Made by a program: the position numbers and the translations under genes
From: Amoebophrya sp. A120
Lineage: Eukaryota > Sar > Dinophyceae > Syndiniales > Amoebophryaceae
NCBI GenBank assembly: GCA_905178155.1
Contig: CAJINV010000003.1
Coordinates: 3,715,600 to 3,779,599, forward strand
Length of the DNA: 64,000 nucleotides
Direction of reading: 5' to 3'
The notes under the pieces: generated by a model
What the model saw: only the letters and a program-made list of their open reading frames with translations
What the model was told of the DNA's origin: nothing
Database searches by the model: none
Shown: positions 41,875 through 53,100 of the stretch, one piece after another
Numbering within the stretch: position 1 is the first letter of the stretch
How the letters are laid out: every line of letters begins with the position of its first letter

Positions 41875-44800
41875 CTAATCCCCTTGGGAGTCGTCAATGT
41901 AGTGCAGCGTGTAGAGAATTATGCAGCGCCAGAGCTTGATGCAAAACTTTTGCGTCTCGTCGTCGAGAAATTTGTCCAGCTCCGCCAGCATGTCGTCGGT
42001 CGTCATTTTTTGCGTCTTCACCTTCTGGACCACCGAGTAAATGTAGTCAATCACAGACGCCTCCTCTTTGTCGTACAGCTCTTTCACCTTCTTCGTGATC
42101 CACGGCTTGACCTGTGAGAATAAAATGAACAGATTACACCAACTGCATTTCGACTTTAGTATAGGAGTGGGACTCATTTCATCTACTTCCTTTCCAAAAA
42201 AAAATGAAGACTACAACAGGTCGGCCGAGCCAATCAAGTCCTCGTCGCTAAAGCAGTGCGCTAAAGTAGTGCGCTAAAGTAGTGCGCTAAAGTAGTGCGC
42301 TAAAGCAGTGCGCTAAAGCAGTGCGCGAAAGTGCGCCAAAGTAGTGCGCTAAAGTAGTGCGCTAAAGCAGCGTGCTAAAGTAGTGCGCTAAAGCAGCGCG
42401 CTAAAGCAGTGCGCTAAAGCAGTGCGCTAAAGCAGTGCGCTAAAGCAGTACTAAAGCCGTGCTACCAGCATGCGAGGCAACCTAGCTGCGAAGCACTCTG
42501 GCTAGCCAGAGCGAAGCACTTTGGCCGCAAGCGTCGAAAGCAATTTATGCGTAAATAGACCTATACCTTTAACTCCAGTAATTCGTTTTTGTCGATGATT
42601 CCCCAATTGATCGGGTAGTCAAAGACTGCGTCGCCCTCGGGAATGGTTTGGATCAAAGCCTGCAGATCTTTCTGCGGGCGCGCCCTCGACGGTTCATCCC
42701 GATCGCCCCGTCTATTGCTGCGCTCCCGGCTGTGCCGTCGCCGTCCCCTCCGATCGCCACTCGGCGACCGCCGCCGGCGCCGCAGGTCGCTTGTGCCCGT
42801 CAACCGTTCGACGGCTTCTCGCGTTTTGCGCTCCTCGTCTGCTTTCAGTCGCTGTTCCAACTCCAGCTGTTCCTTCCGAATCGCTTCCTTCTCCCGCTCG
42901 GCGTTCTCCTGTCGTTCCTTTTCCAGGTCCTCCTCGTCCTCGTCGAGTTCGCGTTTCATGTGCTGCTTCATTCGGGCTTCCAGCCCGGGGAAGGCCCGTC
43001 GCCGCGACCGCCGGGGCCGGGGGGCGCGAGCCAGGTACAGGTCCGTACGAACCTGGTCCTTTGCGAGCAGCTCCGCTCGACGATCCGACATCCGCATGTC
43101 CGCTGTAGTTGATTTTGGGTGTGGTTTTTTCTCATTTCCGGGGCTTGTTGCTTTGTTCAAGTTCATCTTGCTGAATCTAGGCACTCAATAACAATTGTAC
43201 AAAGACGTGTGTCCGCAGTACTTGTAAAGAATCAAGCAGTGATTTATACCGTCAGCTATTCTGGTGACCGTTCCCGAGGACGACTCCGTGACCTGGAGCC
43301 GCTTCAGCTCGTCGCGGAATTCCTGGAGCTTTTCTTGCTCGCGTCTCTCGAAATTTCGAACAGCGGTGTCGTCTTCCCGACGTTGCCGTCGCTCCTCTTC
43401 CGCGATGCGTTCCTCGCGGTCTCGCTCCTGGAAACAGTTGTCGATCAGAAGGGTGAGCAGGAGTACTAGACCCCATTTCTTATTCTAGAGAACACCCGGC
43501 ATGTAGTCTGCTGGGATTGGAAAAGCACAAGCAGCTCACGACAAAAAAATAAAACCACGATCATGTTGATGTCCTGTATACGCATGCAAGGTCTTTTCTT
43601 GCGAAGAAGTATCGGTAGTGTAGTACCTTCCGGTGTGGCCTTCGGTTTTCGGGTTTTTTCACGGGGTCTCGTTCCTCCGGCTCTTTCTCCTTGTCTTTCT
43701 TAGCCGCTTCGTCCCGCTTCCCCTTTGACTCGGCCAGTTCCTTTCTGATGCGGGCCAGGTCGTCCGCTCTCCTCTTCTCGTCCTCCAACTTGCGCTTACG
43801 CTCCTCGAGGGCGCGCTCCTGCTCCTGAATCTTGCGCTCCCGCTCCTTCCGCTGCTCGGGAGTGACCGTCTGCAAAAATTGCTCGTACTCCCGGTCTATC
43901 AACTGCAAATATGTCTGGGTCTGGGAGATTGCGAGATTTGTCATGCTAGTCTGGCATGACTCGAGAATCTGTGTTGCATAGGCACAAAAAGGCCCTCTTG
44001 CCTGTCATGCAAAAACGCAGTTTGCCATGCGGAATACGTAAGACATGGCTGCCAAAGAATTTGTCATGCGTAGCTGCGTATTGCAGTGCGTCTATCATTA
44101 ACTTTTAGCATTACAAGTTTCCAGACCTAGACATTTTTGCATTTGATACGGTCTGCGGCCGCAATATTCTCTAGTAATGCCGTGCGAACCGTGTCCATTT
44201 CGCTCGCCAGCAAAGAGTCCACCTCGTCGTCAGCCATTGGAATCATCTCGATATCTGACCCATCGCTTCCCTCCTGAGTTTGATGTTTTTGGGTAAAGTT
44301 GAGGCTAGTTAGTAGTAAAACACGATAGGGACGGCAATTATCAGCGGTGAACATTCGTTTCCCTGATATCTGGATACTTTACGCCGTAGTACGGGAGTTT
44401 TCGAACAAAACTCTATGAATGAAGCTGAGTTGTACCTCTAGCCCCGAACAACCAAAGCGGATATTTTTCAAAAAAACCTTCTGTACCTTGACCCGGGTCT
44501 TTTGGCAGAGGTTGGGGTTGGCTTCCCGGAATTTTGTGCGCTCCTCCGCTCGGAACTCTTCCAAATCCGCCTGCATCTCGGCGGAGACTTTGAGCATCAA
44601 AGACTGGTTCAAAATTTTCATGGCGGGCAGCCCTTCTTTTTCGACGTCCCCGTTGAGAAAGGTCATCACCGCGTTCACCTCCCGTATGTTGCCGAAGTGG
44701 CAAAACGCGAACTTTGCGGGCACGTTCGTGACCGGGTCGGTCTGCCGGTCCCATTTCACGATCCGGCCGCAGCAGCCGAAGATGGCCCGGAGGGACTCGT

Positions 44801-45614
44801 CGGGCAGGTCCTGCGGAATCCGGCTGACGATGACGATCGGGTCCGGCGTCACTTTCTTATCTTTGGGAGACGAGGAAATTATGTTATCCCCCTCCGGCCC
44901 GGGTCCCTTCGTGCCGGATAGGGGCGGCACCGTGGAGGCGGTCGTGGGAACAGCCGCGGCCGTAGTCGGCGGAGAGCTGTATGCGGCGGTTTTGCTGGTC
45001 GCGTCGCCCGCCGAGGAGGATATCGAGCCTGATTTCGGGACGATCGCGGAGCCAAGATTAGACGCATCGACGCCAGCTTGATGAAAATTAGGGGGCACTC
45101 CGGACAAGCCGGGGGGAACGGGGGTAGCGCCGGGGGGAACGGTGGTCGTCCCGTTGTTTAGTTCTACTTCCGGATGATCTGCGGGGTTGCCGTTTATTTC
45201 CGGGTTGCTGCTCTGGTGCTGGTCCCGCAGTACGTGGGGCGGCTTGTTCTCGTAAACCGCCTGGCCGGAGGCGCCGAAGTTTCGCATCGTGTGCATTGCG
45301 GGCGCCTTGCTTTTGGCAGTGGACGACGCGAGCGCGTGCGCCATGTCGCCAACGCGACCAGGCATCTTCCCGCCAAACGCGGCCCCGCCCGGAACGGCGT
45401 TGCGCTGCATCTGCTGCATTTGTAGTTGCATCATCATCTGCATTTGCTGCATCTGTTGCTGCGGGTTCAGCATCGCGTTTCCCTGCGGCGGCATGCCGTT
45501 CATCATATTCATGTTCATCATCATGGGATTCATATTCATCATGCCCGGAGGTCCCATCATCGGCGGCCGCATGCCCGGCCACCCGCCGGCGCCGGGGGGT
45601 GGAAAGCCCGACAT
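41875..45614 (-). CDS. RBM25: RBM25-like splicing factor (RRM, RE/RD-rich, PWI domain), six exons, 822 aa
   Basis: Exons: 45614-44487, 44273-44149, 43891-43627, 43427-43250, 43102-42567, 42111-41875. The N-terminus is Pro/Gly/Met/Gln-rich, as in animal RBM25. An RRM follows (about 268-350): VIVSRIPQDLPDESL.. as RNP2-like strand, then KFAFCHFGNIREVNAVM.. as RNP1. A long charged Arg/Glu coiled region comes next, then ..FDYPINWGIIDKNELL and a C-terminal PWI domain KPWITKKVKELYDKEE..VIDYIYSVVQK..DETQKFCIKLWRCII. In animals RBM25 contacts U1 snRNP and steers 5' splice-site choice, so this is a nuclear pre-mRNA splicing protein. Domain order and the 'YPINW..' linker match the family closely. Four junctions are GT-AG; the one after ..AAADR is a family 1 introner. 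The last intron contains a 13-bp minisatellite. Confidence 0.93.
42247..42455. repeat. 13-bp intronic minisatellite in RBM25
   Basis: About 15 tandem copies of GCTAAAG(C/T)AGTGC with single-base variants and one shortened unit near 42328. It lies in the last intron (42112-42566) between the linker exon and the PWI exon. Confidence 0.95.
43897..44148. mobile_element. Family 1 introner, target duplication CGGTC
   Basis: Left TATCAACTGCAAATATGTCT, right ACATTTTTGCATTTGATA. CGGTC at 43892-43896 and 44149-44153. Removal gives ..NIAAADREYEQFLQ.. in frame in RBM25. 252 bp. Confidence 0.92.
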
Positions 45615-45953
45615 AGCCAGGAGTCAACTACGTTGTTGCGATTAGCCAATCCTACGACCTAGTCCCTCTCCTTGGAAGCGACGGAAGCAGGTGCGGTCCA
45701 TTTGATGTTTAAATTACGAATGACGACATTTTCTTCATATTGCGTATTCCTAGAGACAAGAAAAAATATGTCACAGAGAAAAGGAGATCCATGCGTTATT
45801 GATTACTGCCGAAAGTAGAAAATCGGCCGTCCCGCTTTGTGTTTTTGCCTGTCAGAAATTTGAATCGGAGCGCCGAAATTATACATGAACGTCATTTCGA
45901 AGTGCGCGTGACCCAATGCACCAGCAGCGGGAGCAGATCTTGACAAAACCATT

Positions 45954-46608
45954 TCAATACGGAAGGGTGAGTGGAACCACAAAATTTTTTCTCGGCGGTG
46001 CACGCAAATGCATTCGGATTGTGTAAGAGAGACCACATTGTCGCGCCGAATTTTCTAGGTCTGGAGGATCATTGGCGCCTCGGTTGTAGGAACGGGATTT
46101 GATGTAAGTAGCTTTTCTTTGCGCATGAAGATGCGTCGTGAAAAAAAAATCCTATTTTTCTTTTTTTTGTTGTGCGACGCAAATTCTAACGCTCGCAGCG
46201 CAGCCGCGAGAACGTAAAAAGTTAACAACACTAAATCGAACAAACCCACCATTGTCAAAAACAAATGCAACTAGATAGAAAAGTACTGTACTGCTCACGT
46301 TCGCGCGCTAGGTTCTGTGCCTGCAAAGCGTGCCGCTCCCGCTTACTGGATTCCAGATCTCCCCGGAGATTGGCCAGACTCGCCGCGGTGAGGTTGTCAC
46401 TTGTTTCTTTGTGCGACTGTAGCGTGTCGAGGTCAATGCGAAGCTGGTCTCGTTCCTGCTGAAGGTCCGCTTTTTCGGCTTCCGCCTGCTGCAGGTGCGA
46501 AAAGAGATTCGTAAACTTCTTGCACAAAAATTCTACGCTCGCTTCGCCGACGGCTGCGGTTGACGAGGTCGCCCGGCCGCCGTGCGCACTGCTTACACTG
46601 TTGGGCAT
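45954..46608 (-). CDS. Short coiled-coil protein, tentative two-exon model, 138 aa
   Basis: Exon 1 (46608-46299) starts MPNSVSSAHGG and forms a coiled coil (..LQQAEAEKADLQQERDQL..). It ends at a donor GTGAGC. A phase-compatible acceptor at 46060 would add 34 codons (..DLENSARQCG..) to a stop at 45954. Exon 1 coding status is fairly good from composition; the second exon is a guess. No family recognised. It is the last minus-strand gene before the strand switch. Confidence 0.5.
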
Positions 46609-48907
46609 TATTCCCTTGCTGGCCTCGTTCCTCTACTCCTCTACTTGGCGACTAAAGATTTCACCGGGGGCGCGATGCTGCCTCGCGTCGCCTAGTGAAA
46701 CAAAAAGCGTGCGCAGCATCGACAAAAGTTGAAGTAATTGACTCTGAAGGTGCGACTCTCTCCCTCAAACCCAGGCCAAGTTCGTACTCGCCCGCGCGTT
46801 TGTCGAACACTTGTTGCGGGACGGCAGGACAACGCAGGAATTTGCGCCCCAACCGCGGACTTTTTGCCGCGCAAGCGCGCAACCGAGCGCAATGCGCATC
46901 AAGGCGCGTGCGCTGCGGGCCCCGGAAACACACGATCAGCCCTTCCTCGTCTTTGCAGAGGGGGGGGGGGTCTCTGGTGGAGGACGGGGGGCGTGGGGCT
47001 TGGCGCCCTCTAGGTCGGGCCGGCTCCGAAAGAGAAAGAGGGCCTTGGAACCAGGGCCGGCTCGGCAAGGCGCGAGCGGGCCCGGGCAAGCTTTCCAAAC
47101 CTCGCCCCGGGGCGCACACCGCGGGAGGGCCGACTGGAAGTGTAAAGCGCGGAGGCCATGCCCAGACGGCGCAGCACAGTCCGGCGCCCGTTGCAGCATC
47201 TGAAGCGCCACGGAAATCGGCTTGTCGGCGCCCCTCCGCCCGCCCGGGGGGGGGGGATAGGAAGGGGGGAAGGGGCCGACGGAGGGCGTTTCCGTCGCAA
47301 AGGCCTGCACTTTGCAGGGGCAGGGTGCTGCGGTAGGTGATGCCGTAACTCTATTGAGTGCCATGCAGGCTCCTCTTCTATGGTAGGAAGTAAATCACGT
47401 CGATCGTGTATGGTTTTCTGTTGTTTTCCCCATTAACTAAAATTGGAAAAGTTCCACACTTTCCAGTGAAGCTGTTAACTTGCAGACAAAACGATCCCAA
47501 TCATTAATAGCCTTGTAGTTTTCTGCATTTTCTGGAGATTAAAAGCTGCAAAAATGCAATCTGCCAGCTTTTTCCTAGACTTTCCAAAAACCGAAAAAAA
47601 AACAGAAAGAATTATAATATTGCCCAAGCTTCTGTAGGTCCACTTTACAATGAAAAAAAGAGACAGATAAGCACGCAGCCACTGATTTGAGTATATTTCA
47701 TCCATTTATATAGATAAACTTTGTGAATTTTGCTCACCCAAAACTTTAAAAAAAAATTTGAAGCTGTGAAAAATATTGAGCCACGTCCCCTGCTGGGTCT
47801 AGAATATACCCAAGTGAGACCACGGCTATGATTTATATTTTGCTACAGTCTTTATAAGGTAAAAAATCATCAAATTTTGGCAATTTTCAAAAATTGAAAA
47901 ATTTCACAAAAAATATCATTTTACTAAATCCATAAAAATTGCACAAAAAAAAACAAGCAAGAGTGTAGCTGATGCAATTATGTATGTTCTTCCTCTTCGA
48001 CATAGAAATAGGGTTCATCTCTGCAGTTTTGTTAAGAAAAAAAAAATGAAAAAATGAAAAATTTTGCAATTTGTGAAAATCTGATCGGATTTCTGTTTCA
48101 CAAAAAAGCTCGAGTGTGTTCATTGTATTCAGTGAGGTATTTGGTATATTTTGTAATCTGGATTACCGCTATTAGGTCACTTTTTCCTCAATTTGATCTA
48201 ATTCCAAAATTTTTAAAAAATTAAAAAATTTTGATGTTGCGAACTTTCCTTGAAAGTATCGCACTACATCGAATTTAGGTAGCATATAGCGTACATTCCT
48301 CATGATGCTGCTTATTAAACGTGGCAAAATCGGACATATTTAGTGCTCTCTCATTTTCAGAAAATCTAAAAAAATCGTAAAACTAGGGTAGGGAGAACAA
48401 GGTGTCCAGATTGTGGGTTCCAACGATGATCGACCGCACGCGGAGCCCCTCCTAGCGTCCAGCAATCGCCTTTGCACCGGCGGAAGCCGTCAGTCTGCGC
48501 GCGTTCGCTGCCTGGCCCGCCCGTGCCGCCTCCGTGGCCTGGTCCGGGGACCCGCCTCCCCCGTGATCCCGAATCGGGCGCCTTTTTCACTGCTTTTAGC
48601 GCGCGTATGCGAACCCGATTCCGGGCGGCGGTGTGGCGCCGCGGTTCTCCCTTCCCGGGGCGGCGCCGGATCCGCCGGGCCACCGAAACTACGTCGCGCG
48701 CTCTTTGTTTCGGCCCGTGCAATTGAAGCGCGCACGCCCGCGGGGGCGCACGGATCCGCGCCCGCCGCCTGCAATCATCGTGTGCCGCCGCGGTCATCCC
48801 GCGACGCGGAGCTACGGGCTTAGGTACCGCTCTCGGAGGACGCGCTCGCTTTTCGGGTCCGCCCTCTGTCTCTTGTGCGACTGGTGTTCTTTTCTGTGAT
48901 TTCGAAC
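46609..48907. other. Divergent strand-switch region with GC-AT-GC composition
   Basis: GC-rich block about 46790-47340 with G-runs (for example near 46960 and 47240), AT-rich core about 47345-48370 with many short A/T runs and AAAAATT-type palindromes, then a second GC-rich block about 48400-48860. ORFs in the GC blocks overlap on all frames, as expected from stop-poor composition, so I call none. Genes point away from it on both sides, so it may hold divergent promoters. Confidence 0.6.
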
Positions 48908-49108
48908 ATGACGAGTTGGAGCATGGCGGATATCCTGCCCCTGATTCACCACAACCGCGAAGCGATGCAGCGAGTGAGCGTCTGAAATGTCACGAGCCTT
49001 CTACACTCCCTGTATTGCCGTTGAGGCGAGAGCGCGGTTTGATCCAAATTTGTTTTCAACATTTCGTAGGCGTTGTTTGGTGAGTTAATTGCTGCATTGC
49101 ACATGTAG
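48908..49108 (+). CDS. Possible two-exon microprotein, 34 aa
   Basis: ATG at 48908 reads MTSWSMADILPLIHHNREAM, donor CGA/GTGAGC (48973). An acceptor CGTAG at 49069 then continues ..ALFGELIAALHM and a stop at 49108. Phase fits and both splice sites are canonical, but the product is short, so chance is possible. If real, it is an amphipathic single-helix peptide. It lies in the divergent strand-switch zone. Confidence 0.22.
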
Positions 49109-50168
49109 AATCATTGTGAAAAAGCATGTCCCCGGGGCCGCCGCGATGAGATCATCGTCGTATTTTCTCTTCATGGTTTTGTGATTTCGATGCGTGGTGC
49201 GAATCGATCTAAAATAAATGTACGGATCGACGAGCTAGTTCTCGGGCGTTGCGATTTTACTGCTTGGCTTTTGTCGATTTCCGTGCAGCGAAGCAACGAT
49301 TGCTGGATCAAAAAAGAACGCGCGCACATATCTGACCGCAAAGGATTTCTTTGCGCGCCCAGTGATCTTCTCGAAGAGGCGGCGCTGGCGTTTACGCGTG
49401 GCAGCTCCACGAGCTTCTATTGAGTGACTTGGTTCACAACTTTCAATTCCAGCTAGCTGAATTGGTTCACGGTAAACTAGGTTGGAGGTTTAGGTTGTTG
49501 TGTCTGGTTAATCTTTTGGCTCCGGCAAGCAGTAATAGTAGCATCGGGTACGACAGTTGTAGAGCATTCTACTCTCCGTAAGACCACCAGAACGGGTATA
49601 CTGCGGCACTACACCGACTCGATGTCAGTATTCAGCACACCCCGATAGAAAGGCCTGTACCCGAAAAAAGGTCATTTTGTAAAGACGCTGACTGGCGGGC
49701 CGTTCGTATCTATTAGACTTTCATCTTCACACCAAAACAATAAAACTCGGCCGCAGCGGCTCTTATGAACGTGTGCAGGAGAGGTCTGATTAAGACAGAC
49801 CCGTTTCGGCGCCGCAATATCCGCACCCTTCCAGCTTCTCGCCTCGCTATCCGCTCGTAAGTAGACCTCCCGCAATAATTAGTTCTGTCGTGCGGTGCTC
49901 AGTTGTGGACTGGTTTTTCCGGAAGTAGTACGAGGGGGGGTACTGCGACTGCAAGCTCCCTCGGCCCATACCCGCGCTGCCGTAGGCGCCCCCCGCCATC
50001 TTCTTGGGCTCATCATTGCTGCTGGCCCGATCCTGACAAAACCTGCCTGCGGTCGTTCCCCAGTCGCATAAGGATTTTCTTGCGCGACAGAGCTATTCTT
50101 CCCGCACCGTAATCTTCGCAAAGCAAACACTGCAAAGCCTGCGGGGTACTAAAAGTTAAGTCGCGGCG
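49109..50168. other. 5' flank of the first plus-strand gene
   Basis: No supported gene. An 80-aa plus ORF (49181-49423) and small minus ORFs have no recognisable features. Probably promoter and 5' UTR of the gene starting at 50169. Confidence 0.4.
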
Positions 50169-53100
50169 ATGATTCCCATTGAAATGCAGTGCGGCGTTCT
50201 CGCAGCGGAGAGTGGGAAAGAAGAAATTTCGGCCGCGCGGGCTGATCCGCCCACGCTCCCGATGGCGGCCGCCGCCCCCAATGATCATTTTTCGCAAAAT
50301 AGTAGCAAAGAGGTGCAACTGTTATCTGCGGCCGAAACTGACGAAGGTACGACCCCGCCCTCCCTTGGTAGCTGCTCCGCAGAGACCGAAGGACATGTGC
50401 GCGGGCTTAGCGGGAACTTTCCTGGTGTTGAGCATTCAGGCCCGGGAGGAACAGGAGCATCAAACGCGTCTGCCGGTTCCGCTGCGGAATCAGTCCCTAC
50501 TCCCGCCAAACTCGCCGAACCACACCCGGGGCCGCCTCCGGCGGTAGCTCAGCAGCCGACTCAACCACAACAACCTCTCCTGCAGCTGGGCGCGCCCACT
50601 GCCGGCCAGCAACAGCCATCACTCCTGCACCTCCTGAACCCGCCTCCGGGCCAGCAACCGCCCCTTGGCCCGCCGACCGGAACTACACCTGGATTAATCG
50701 GACAGCAGCTTCCCGCACCAGTTGGACTGCCTGCCGGTACCCAGCAGCAAGTCGCAGCCCCAAATAGTACTAACCTCAGCAGCATCAATCCAGCAAACCT
50801 TTTCAACCAGCCCGGGCAACAACAGCAGCAGCCTCCGCTGCTGGGTTTCATCGCGCAACAACAGCAGCCCCAACTTCCACCTCAACTTGCACCGGCGCCA
50901 CTCGTTAACTTTCTCAACGGGGCCCCCAGTCCGCTACAACAGCCGGGCGGCCCGCCCAGCGCCGGCCCGCCGGGTGCAGCAGCAGTCACCGCGGCGGGGG
51001 TTTTGCCACCACAACTCCTGGGACAGCAACAAAACGCAGTAGTGCCAGCACCTATTGGCTCTTCTAGCGGGGCGGGACCACCTCCGCAACAAGCCGTTCC
51101 GAACGGGGTCCACCTCGTTGGGCAACAGCAACTAGTACCAGGAGCGCCGACCCTTCCCGCGCCAGGGAGCAACGGTGTAGTTGAGCAGACGGCCAGTACT
51201 AACGGAGTAGTTGTAGCTGCCCCCGTTGTTCCGCCAATGCAGAACCGAAACACGGATTATGGTATGTTCGCAGGAGGAGCGAATGCAGAGCAACCTTCGC
51301 GCGGAGGACAGGGAGGAGCAGGCGGTGGGGGAACCGGCGGTGGCGGTGGAGGGGGTGGTAGCGGAACCGGCGGTGGAAATAGCGGCTATTACAGCCAACC
51401 CAACACACCAGGCGGCTCCGCCAACAAAGGAGGTATAGTGAGCACTTTTGTCGTGTTGGTCAGCATTTATTTTTCCTAGAGAAATCTTGGCAACGAGGAC
51501 GGGGAATAAAGCGTTACACCATCGTGCATCTGTTTTCTCATCAACAGCGCTTTTTATGAGAAATGACATTGACAGTAGTGGAAAGTAGAGAACTGAAGAA
51601 GTAGTACTTCACAAACTAACAGGGCGATCAAAGGACGGGAAGGATGGCAAAGGTAAGGGCAAGGACAAGAACAGGGGAAAGAACAACAAGGGCAAAAACT
51701 GGGAAGACCGAGGGCAGCAGGTAAGTATGAAGGTTGATCGTATTCAACTTTGGTGAAAAAGAACTAAAAGTGCTTTTCACATAAGAAAAACATTCTCGTC
51801 GTCGAAGACTACTTAGTCTGATGTCACTTGTCCTATCACACATACAGCAATCACAAGGCAGCTGGTCGGGAGAACACAACTGGTCCCCGAGCGATGCGGA
51901 GCCACAACACCAGCAACAGCAGCAGCACCACCAGCAGCAACAGCAGAACCAATACTATCACGCACAGAATCAGTATAGTAGTTATCAAAACTGGAACCAC
52001 GATCCGCAGCAAAACATGCGGGGGAGCAATGTTTCGCATTCCAGCAACACGGTATAGAATTTTCCATGGTTTTTGTCAACCCTTGATCAAAGAACACAGC
52101 AGCCGGAGAAGGACAGCCTGCGTGCTTGTGACTTCACAGGAGTCGACCATTTTTTCCTTGATTTTGAAGTAAAGTAGTTTGCAAATACAAAACAGAGTTG
52201 GGAGGGCGGTGGCGGTAGTTGGGACACAGGCATGATGGCGCAGCAGCAGTGGGGCGGCTACGATGCGAACAACCGGTACGCATCCCCCGTCGACAGTAAT
52301 GCCGGACCCGGGTCCTACACGCCCGATGGAATGTGGGTGCCACCAGGATCATCTCTCCAAATGCCGTCGCCTGTTAGCAGTATTGCGTGTCAACTATTTG
52401 ATGTGTGTGTAATGACGTACTATTTCTTAAAATTCGCTTCCAGCATAAGTGAACAAAGACGCACCAGCTGCGGCGCGCAATAAATAAGACATTCCTACGA
52501 CAAAATAAACAGGCTTTAATCCAGCAGCGGCCGGTGACCTGAGGTGTCGTTATTACAGGAGAGTAAACGTCGGACCGTCACACACGCTCACCGCGGGCTG
52601 TTACCGCGGGCACGAGTGTCGTTTCGTCCACGATAATCCGGGAAGCGACGAGTCGTCAGTATTTTTATTGGCATAAGTTGCTCCTTGTTGACGACCTTCA
52701 ATGCCTCGTTTTTTTGCGCTTATGAAGAACCAACAGCAACAATTTTGTTTCCTTCCTGCTCGTGTTAACATCCACGCTAGTAAGCGGAAAATAACACAAA
52801 TATTAAACGTTTGAAGAAATAACGCTACTACAGGTATATGACCAGTTCATAAATAATCCGCTCGAGTTTGTGGCAAGCTGTAATTTACCCGCGAACAGTA
52901 TTAACGTTTTCGAGAATGACAACCAGCACCCAATCGGGGTGAAAAAGTTGTTCGAAAGTAAACTCGGCCCCGACGGAAAGCAGATCGTGACGGTAGACGA
53001 AACCGCCAAGAAGCCGCAGCCGAACAGAGTGAACTCCTCCGAATCAGGAACGGACGGTATCTGATTATGATTTTACATCGCAACGAAAATAAACATTTTC

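Noticed and set aside
20817-44148. Assignment of the elements to a named transposon superfamily
   Set aside because: A 5-bp duplication and TAT termini do not match any superfamily I can name with confidence, and no transposase is present in the window.
46661-47364. Overlapping 150-210-aa ORFs on both strands in the GC-rich block
   Set aside because: High GC lowers stop frequency in all frames. Products are Arg/Pro/Gly-rich with no domain, and no splice phase links them to other exons.
48413-48899. Overlapping ORFs in the second GC-rich block
   Set aside because: Same reasoning: several frames are open at once on both strands and none has recognisable content.
51897-51960. CAG/CAA repeat as a microsatellite feature
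   Set aside because: It lies inside an exon of the Gln/Pro-rich gene and encodes a His/Gln tract in phase with both splice sites.
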